Assembly (NCBI GenBank): GCA_036245525.1
Contig: BTPG01000007.1
Coordinates: 123,415,875 to 123,479,874, forward strand
Reading direction: 5' to 3'
DNA: 64,000 bases
Source: Semisulcospira habei
Lineage: Eukaryota > Mollusca > Gastropoda > Semisulcospiridae
Shown here: one piece after another, positions 60,088 through 64,000 of the stretch
How positions within the stretch are numbered: the stretch's first letter is position 1
Layout: each line of letters begins with the position of its first letter
Translations under genes and position numbers: made by a program
Notes under the pieces: model-generated
Seen by the model: only the letters and a program-made list of their open reading frames with translations
What the model was told of the DNA's origin: nothing
Databases searched by the model: none

Positions 60088-61011
60088 ATGGGCGGGTACT
60101 ACAGCACGAACAGAATCCGCGGGAGCGACGGGGAGCCTTACAATCTGGTGTGCTTCTTCCAAAAAAAACACTTCACGGCTTCCTTCCACTGGAACCTCCA
60201 CAAGGGATTGCTGTCGGACAAACAAAAAGTTATCGTGAAGGTGTGCCCCGACCCTGACATGTCTCAAAGAGAATGCCAGGCCGCGGTCAGAAAGTTGCAC
60301 TTGGCAGAGCTGGTGGTGAGACGAAGTCCGGAGCTCAGGAAAATATTCACTGTGGCTAACACGTATGAGGCGGTGGTGACTAAAGACAAGAAGACAGTCG
60401 TGGTCCAGGAGCGTCACAACGGAAATATCCAGACCTTCTTTGACCTCAAGAGAGAGAAGACGCGATGTTGGCGGCCTGGCTCTGTGTCACCTTTTCACGA
60501 CCTCGTTCTAGCCAGCTACAGAGTTTCCGGTGGCCGCTACGTCATTTCCGCTGTCAAAGGAGTGAAACTTGAACGGTATAACTTCCGGAGGAACGACACC
60601 AACGACTATGGGTCGGCAAAGTTCCTGATTACATCGCTGACAGTGCAATCCGCCCACAAAGAGTTTGGCGTGGGAGACAACGGCATGGACGGAATCCAGA
60701 CTTTCTTGAAATCCGCAGACTCCTTTGTGCCGAAAGATCTTTTAGACGCTGGAGACTTTGCCGACAAACTGAGAGCTAAAAGAACATCGAAAGAAAAGCC
60801 ACAGATCACAGTGTCGTCAGAAAACAGTGCAGACAGCTGCATGTCTTCCTCCGACAACTGTTCGGAACACGGAAGTCAATATGGTTCCGAAGACACTGAC
60901 ACTGTGACAAAGTCGGACGATCTGTTGGTCTTCGGCATTTTCTTTCTAGTATGGACGACTCAGATGAACCGAGTAACTCGTTATGGACCAGCACATAGTC
61001 GATGCGTATGA
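60088..61011 (+). CDS. Alpha-kinase-fold protein 2, probable pseudokinase
   Basis: 307 residues from ATG 60088; acceptor GTTTGCAG at 60060 starts the exon, and an in-frame upstream ATG at 60016 is intronic. MGGYYST fits an N-myristoylation signal (Gly2, Ser6). KVIVKV (K51) keeps the ATP lysine position. ASYRVSGGRYVISAVKGVK replaces the DLQG acid with alanine and ITSLTV replaces LTDP. FGVGDNGMDGIQTFLKS ends the domain without the zinc cysteines. Residues 240-275 are Ser/Asp-rich. The last 25 residues look unlike the rest and may be a frameshifted tail. Paralog of the 50339 gene. Confidence 0.72.
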   Translation: MGGYYSTNRIRGSDGEPYNLVCFFQKKHFTASFHWNLHKGLLSDKQKVIVKVCPDPDMSQRECQAAVRKLHLAELVVRRSPELRKIFTVANTYEAVVTKDKKTVVVQERHNGNIQTFFDLKREKTRCWRPGSVSPFHDLVLASYRVSGGRYVISAVKGVKLERYNFRRNDTNDYGSAKFLITSLTVQSAHKEFGVGDNGMDGIQTFLKSADSFVPKDLLDAGDFADKLRAKRTSKEKPQITVSSENSADSCMSSSDNCSEHGSQYGSEDTDTVTKSDDLLVFGIFFLVWTTQMNRVTRYGPAHSRCV

Positions 61012-61136
61012 AGTCTATAACCAATGAGTACAGTGATTCACTTGTGGAACTGACCAATGTCAATTTTGTTATTTCGCGGATAACATTTATCGGGTATTGT
61101 TATTTTTGATATCTTTATTTTGTCGACGAAAGGATT

Positions 61137-61227
61137 CCCCAGTGCCTGGAGTGGATTATTACCCGAGGTGCTAACTGGCACCTCCACGCTCTAACTGTAA
61201 ATGGTCCGTGTACGAATGGCCAGTTAA
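61137..61227. repeat. Small hairpin unit ending in TTAA
   Basis: CTAACTGTAAATGGTCCGTG and TACGAATGGCCAGTTAA. Two related hairpins with CTGTATACCGTCC and GGACGG follow at 61690-61735 and 61787-61823. Confidence 0.65.
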
Positions 61228-61441
61228 CCCTTATCATTCGGAATACACCAGCGTGTGAAATAAGTCTGACTAATATAGTGCAAGGGTAGTGCCAGAATAG
61301 CTTGGCGCCTCTAGGCGCCAAGCTATTCTGGCACCACCCTTGAACTAAAGCCATTGGTCTATATCTGTAAGTACTATAATGTGGCTTGCATATGGCAGTG
61401 TACGAATTTGAAGCTTTTAATCTCAGCATGATATGGGTTAA
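61224..61441. mobile_element. Complete family A' fold-back, 218 bp
   Basis: TTAACCCTTATCATTCGG to CAGCATGATATGGGTTAA. Shares a TTAA with neighbours on both sides. Confidence 0.92.
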
Positions 61442-61642
61442 ACCATTTAGCCCCGACGCCCGACAGCAGGTGATGGATTGAGCATGATAATTAAAGGGTA
61501 GTGCCAGATTAGCTTGGCGCCTTCAGGCGCCAAGCTAATCTGGCACTACCCTTGAATTATCATGTTGAATCCATCACCTGCAACTGATTCATAGTCATTA
61601 CGTAACACTTACAAAATTTGGCAAGTGAGACCGTGGGGTTAA
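61438..61642. mobile_element. Complete family A fold-back, 205 bp
   Basis: TTAAACCATTTAGCCCCGAC to GAGACCGTGGGGTTAA. Palindrome GGTAGTGCCAGATTAGCTTG and complement around GGCGCCTTCAGGCGCC. Confidence 0.92.
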
Positions 61643-61645
61643 ATG

Positions 61646-61830
61646 GGTTAAATGGGGCACACACGTCGCTGTGATATATGTATCACTATCTCTTCACCTC
61701 TAACTGTATACCGTCCGCGGACGGTATACCAGTTAACTCTGGCACACACGCCGTTTGGATTGCTAGCTCGGCACCTCCCACGCCTCACTGTATACCGTCC
61801 ATGGACGGATAACCAGTTAACTCGGTCACA
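61646..61830. repeat. Two tandem short hairpins
   Basis: TATACCGTCCGCGGACGGTATA (perfect) at 61708-61729 and TATACCGTCCATGGACGGATA at 61790-61810, in two copies of a roughly 85-base unit with CACACACG and CCAGTTAACTC. Confidence 0.8.
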
Positions 61831-61959
61831 CGCGGAGTCAATCCTCAATAACCACCATCACTGTCAGCTTTCAGAAATGATCTGTCTAGAAATGAAACCA
61901 TCGCATATGTAGTGTCAGGAAGCCCAGCTCTCTGAGGTATACGAATATAAACGGGGCCA

Positions 61960-62024
61960 CCAAGAGGCATAGATCCTCATGAGCCCCGCAACTGCGGTTG
62001 CTCATGAGAATCTGTGCCTCTTGC
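61960..62024. mobile_element. Family C palindromic core
   Basis: CCAAGAGGCATAGATCCTCA to TGAGAATCTGTGCCTCTTG, with the CCCCGCAACTGCGG centre slightly damaged. Confidence 0.82.
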
Positions 62025-62291
62025 TGGTCCCATTCAGATCCATATTATTTATGAAGATCAGATCCATATTTACTCTACATCTCTTGCATTTGAGTGTGGC
62101 TCGTTGTTCCGATAGTGAATTGGCTTATGCGCGATTGCACCCTTGCCAATCTATACCATGAGTTCATGCCAGTTCATACAGTAAGCTAATTTCCACCCTG
62201 ACTTTCACAGACTCAACCTTTGGACACACTGCTGGAAAGAGAAGTACCGTCCATGACCTGAAGACGAACCTGTAGGGGGAATTTATTTTCG

Positions 62292-62330
62292 TTGGACTTA
62301 TCCGTCGGATATTATGACGGATAAGTCAAA
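62292..62330. repeat. Short hairpin
   Basis: TTGGACTTATCCGTC and GACGGATAAGTCAA around GGATATTAT. Confidence 0.6.
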
Positions 62331-62556
62331 CTTTTCACAAAGTTGCTCAGCGTTTGTTGTTTTTTGGTTGTTGTTGTTTTGGCTTTTTTGGTCACGAATG
62401 GACAGAACTGTTCAAATATCTCTGCTTTCTGCTTTCTCAAATCGAAAAGAAAGAGCTCAGTGATTTGTCTTGTATATGATGTATGCTTTGCAATAATCCA
62501 AGTAGGAATTTAAATGGCAAATATTTGTACAGCACACTATGTACTCATAAATTTTA

Positions 62557-62569
62557 CACACACACACAC

Positions 62570-62607
<38 letters not shown>

Positions 62608-62625
62608 GCGCACGCACACACACAC

Positions 62626-62671
<46 letters not shown>

Positions 62672-62715
62672 GCGGGTGCAGACAGACAGACAGAGAGAGA
62701 GAGAGAGAGTAAGAA
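62557..62715. repeat. (CA)n, (CG)-interrupted, then (GA)n microsatellite
   Basis: CA units from 62557 to 62668 with CG interruptions, then GACA and GAGA units. Confidence 0.96.
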
Positions 62716-62934
62716 ATATTTTCATATTTATATGGTCTGAAAGAAAGTGTACGACAGCTTATAGCTGAATAAAATCATTGTTTGATTAGCCCATAATTTT
62801 TATCAAAATGAAACATCGCAACTTTTTGCAGAGATTTTAATTTGTCAGGATTAGTAACTTACTTTCTCCACGCACTGACAAGTTAAGTTGCGAATTGTAT
62901 GTTTGTTTGTTTGTTTTGAAAATATTAATAAATA

Positions 62935-64000
62935 GTTCTACAGCAGAAGAAGTGCTGGGGAAGCAGAGGAAGCGCAAACAGCCCTGGGTCACCGATGACA
63001 TCCTTGATCTCTGTGATGAGAGGAGAGCCTGGAAGAAAAAGAGAGGCCAAGACCTCACATCAGCAAACAAGTACAGACTTGTCAACAAGAAGATCAGGAA
63101 GAGGATGAAAGAAGCCAAAGAAGATTGGATTGAAGACCAGTGTCGTAGCGTGGAAGAGGGCATGGCAAACGGCAACAGCAAGAAGGCTTATGAAACGCTA
63201 AGGACCCTCACCAAGACTCAACAGCGAACAGCCACAGTCATCGAAGACAGCAGCGGCCAACTCCTTACGGAAAACACTGCTGTACTAAACAGATGGACTG
63301 AGTACTGCCGAGACTTGTATAACTACAAGGCTGAGCCAGACACCAGCATCCTCCAAAACAACCAGACTGGGGCCAGGAAGGCCGAAGACCTGCCAGTGTT
63401 AGCTGAAGAGGTGGAAACAGCTGTACGCGGCCTGAAGGGAGGAAAGTCTCCAGGTGTAGACAACGTACCTGCTGAACTGTTGAAACATGGAGGAGAAGTA
63501 ACAACGAAGGTACTCACTACACTCTGTCAAAAGATCTGGGAGCAAAAGAAATGGCCAGTAGAATGGACACAGTCTCTAGTGATCCCGCTCCCCAAGAAAG
63601 GAAACCTGAAACAGTGCCAGAACTACAGAACTATCAGTCTGATAAGTCACCCTAGCAAAGTAATGCTTAGAATCATTCTCAACCGCCTCAAAACTTTCGC
63701 CGAGGAACTGCTGGCAGAAGAACAGGCTGGCTTCAGAGTTGGAAGAAGCACTGTAGAGCAGATTTTCAACTGCCGCGTCCTGATCGAGAAACATCTGCAG
63801 CATCAGCGCGAACTCTACCACAACTTCATTGATTTCAGGAAAGCATTTGATCGCGTCTGGCACGACGGACTCTGGCAAGTCATGAGATCGTTCAACATAG
63901 AGGAGGGGCTGATCCAAATGATAGAAGCGCTTTACAAGAACGCCTGCAGCGCGGTTCTACTTAACAATCAGTCAGGCGAGTTCTTCAGGACGACGATCGG
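62935..64000 (+). mobile_element. Second RTE-like copy, 5'-truncated and cut by the window end
   Basis: From TCTACAGCAGAAGAAGTGC onward it is nearly identical to the complement of the 35943-39274 element. The + strand frame is open without a stop to the end. It starts at the position equal to residue 364 or so of the full protein, so the endonuclease is missing. The 3' end lies outside the window. Confidence 0.92.
62938..64000 (+). CDS. Reverse transcriptase fragment of the second RTE-like copy (partial)
   Basis: About 354 codons reading STAEEVLGKQRKRKQPWVTD through AGFRVGRST and AFDRVWHDG to FFRTTIG at the edge. I see four amino acid differences from the first copy (K to R, P to A, A to T, V to E), so the two copies are recent relatives. 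No start codon of its own. Confidence 0.85.

Overview
The window looks like nuclear DNA of a marine mollusc, probably a gastropod (inference). It has GT-AG introns of up to several kb, TATA-type promoters, abundant microsatellites, many decayed non-LTR retrotransposons, and a protein carrying a temptin domain, a family named from an Aplysia water-borne pheromone protein. There is no prokaryotic organisation, and host genes cover only a small part of the 64 kb.

Three host loci can be supported. (1) A twelve-coding-exon gene on the + strand, 18187-34781, encodes a predicted secreted protein of 558 residues: signal peptide, temptin domain, then a copper type II ascorbate-dependent monooxygenase (DBH/PHM-type) core with all six copper ligands. 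Every exon junction is in phase. Candidate upstream or alternative first exons lie at 6829, 14635 and 17105. (2) and (3) Two tandem paralogs, 50339-51478 and 60088-61011, encode alpha-kinase-fold proteins that have lost the catalytic acids and zinc module, so they are probably pseudokinases. Their promoters and first introns are also paralogous, and a fossil exon of the first gene's type lies in front of the second.

Mobile DNA dominates the rest. Non-LTR elements lie at 4799-6213, 18700-19130, 35943-39274 (an intact RTE-like endonuclease/RT reading frame), 49350-50025, 52690-55310 and 62935-64000 (a young second copy of the RTE-like element that runs off the window). A gag-protease Ty3/gypsy-type LTR element without RT or integrase (25297-29861) sits in an intron of gene 1 and itself contains a retroposed fragment with its own reading frame and a 12-bp target duplication.

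The most unusual content is a dense population of fold-back elements, here called families A, A', B to L. Many are near-perfect palindromes of about 60-110 bp inside short elements bounded by TTAA and starting TTAACYC. This fits piggyBac-type non-autonomous elements, but here several unrelated interiors share that boundary. Five pairs abut by sharing one TTAA, two have turned into 50-53-bp minisatellites, and both the LTR element and the RTE-like element are inserted inside one of them. Several lie in introns and the likely 3' UTR of the temptin-monooxygenase gene.

By region: 1-2.4 kb, an imperfect tandem duplication with promoter-like modules; 2.4-6.2 kb, pentamer array, fold-backs and a LINE; 6.2-17 kb, candidate upstream exons, microsatellites and fold-backs; 17-35.6 kb, the temptin-monooxygenase gene; 35.8-39.3 kb, the RTE-like element nested in a fold-back; 39.3-48.8 kb, mostly repeats and unassigned DNA; 48.8-61 kb, the two pseudokinase genes with inserted LINEs; 61-64 kb, a train of TTAA elements, a CA array and the second RTE-like copy.
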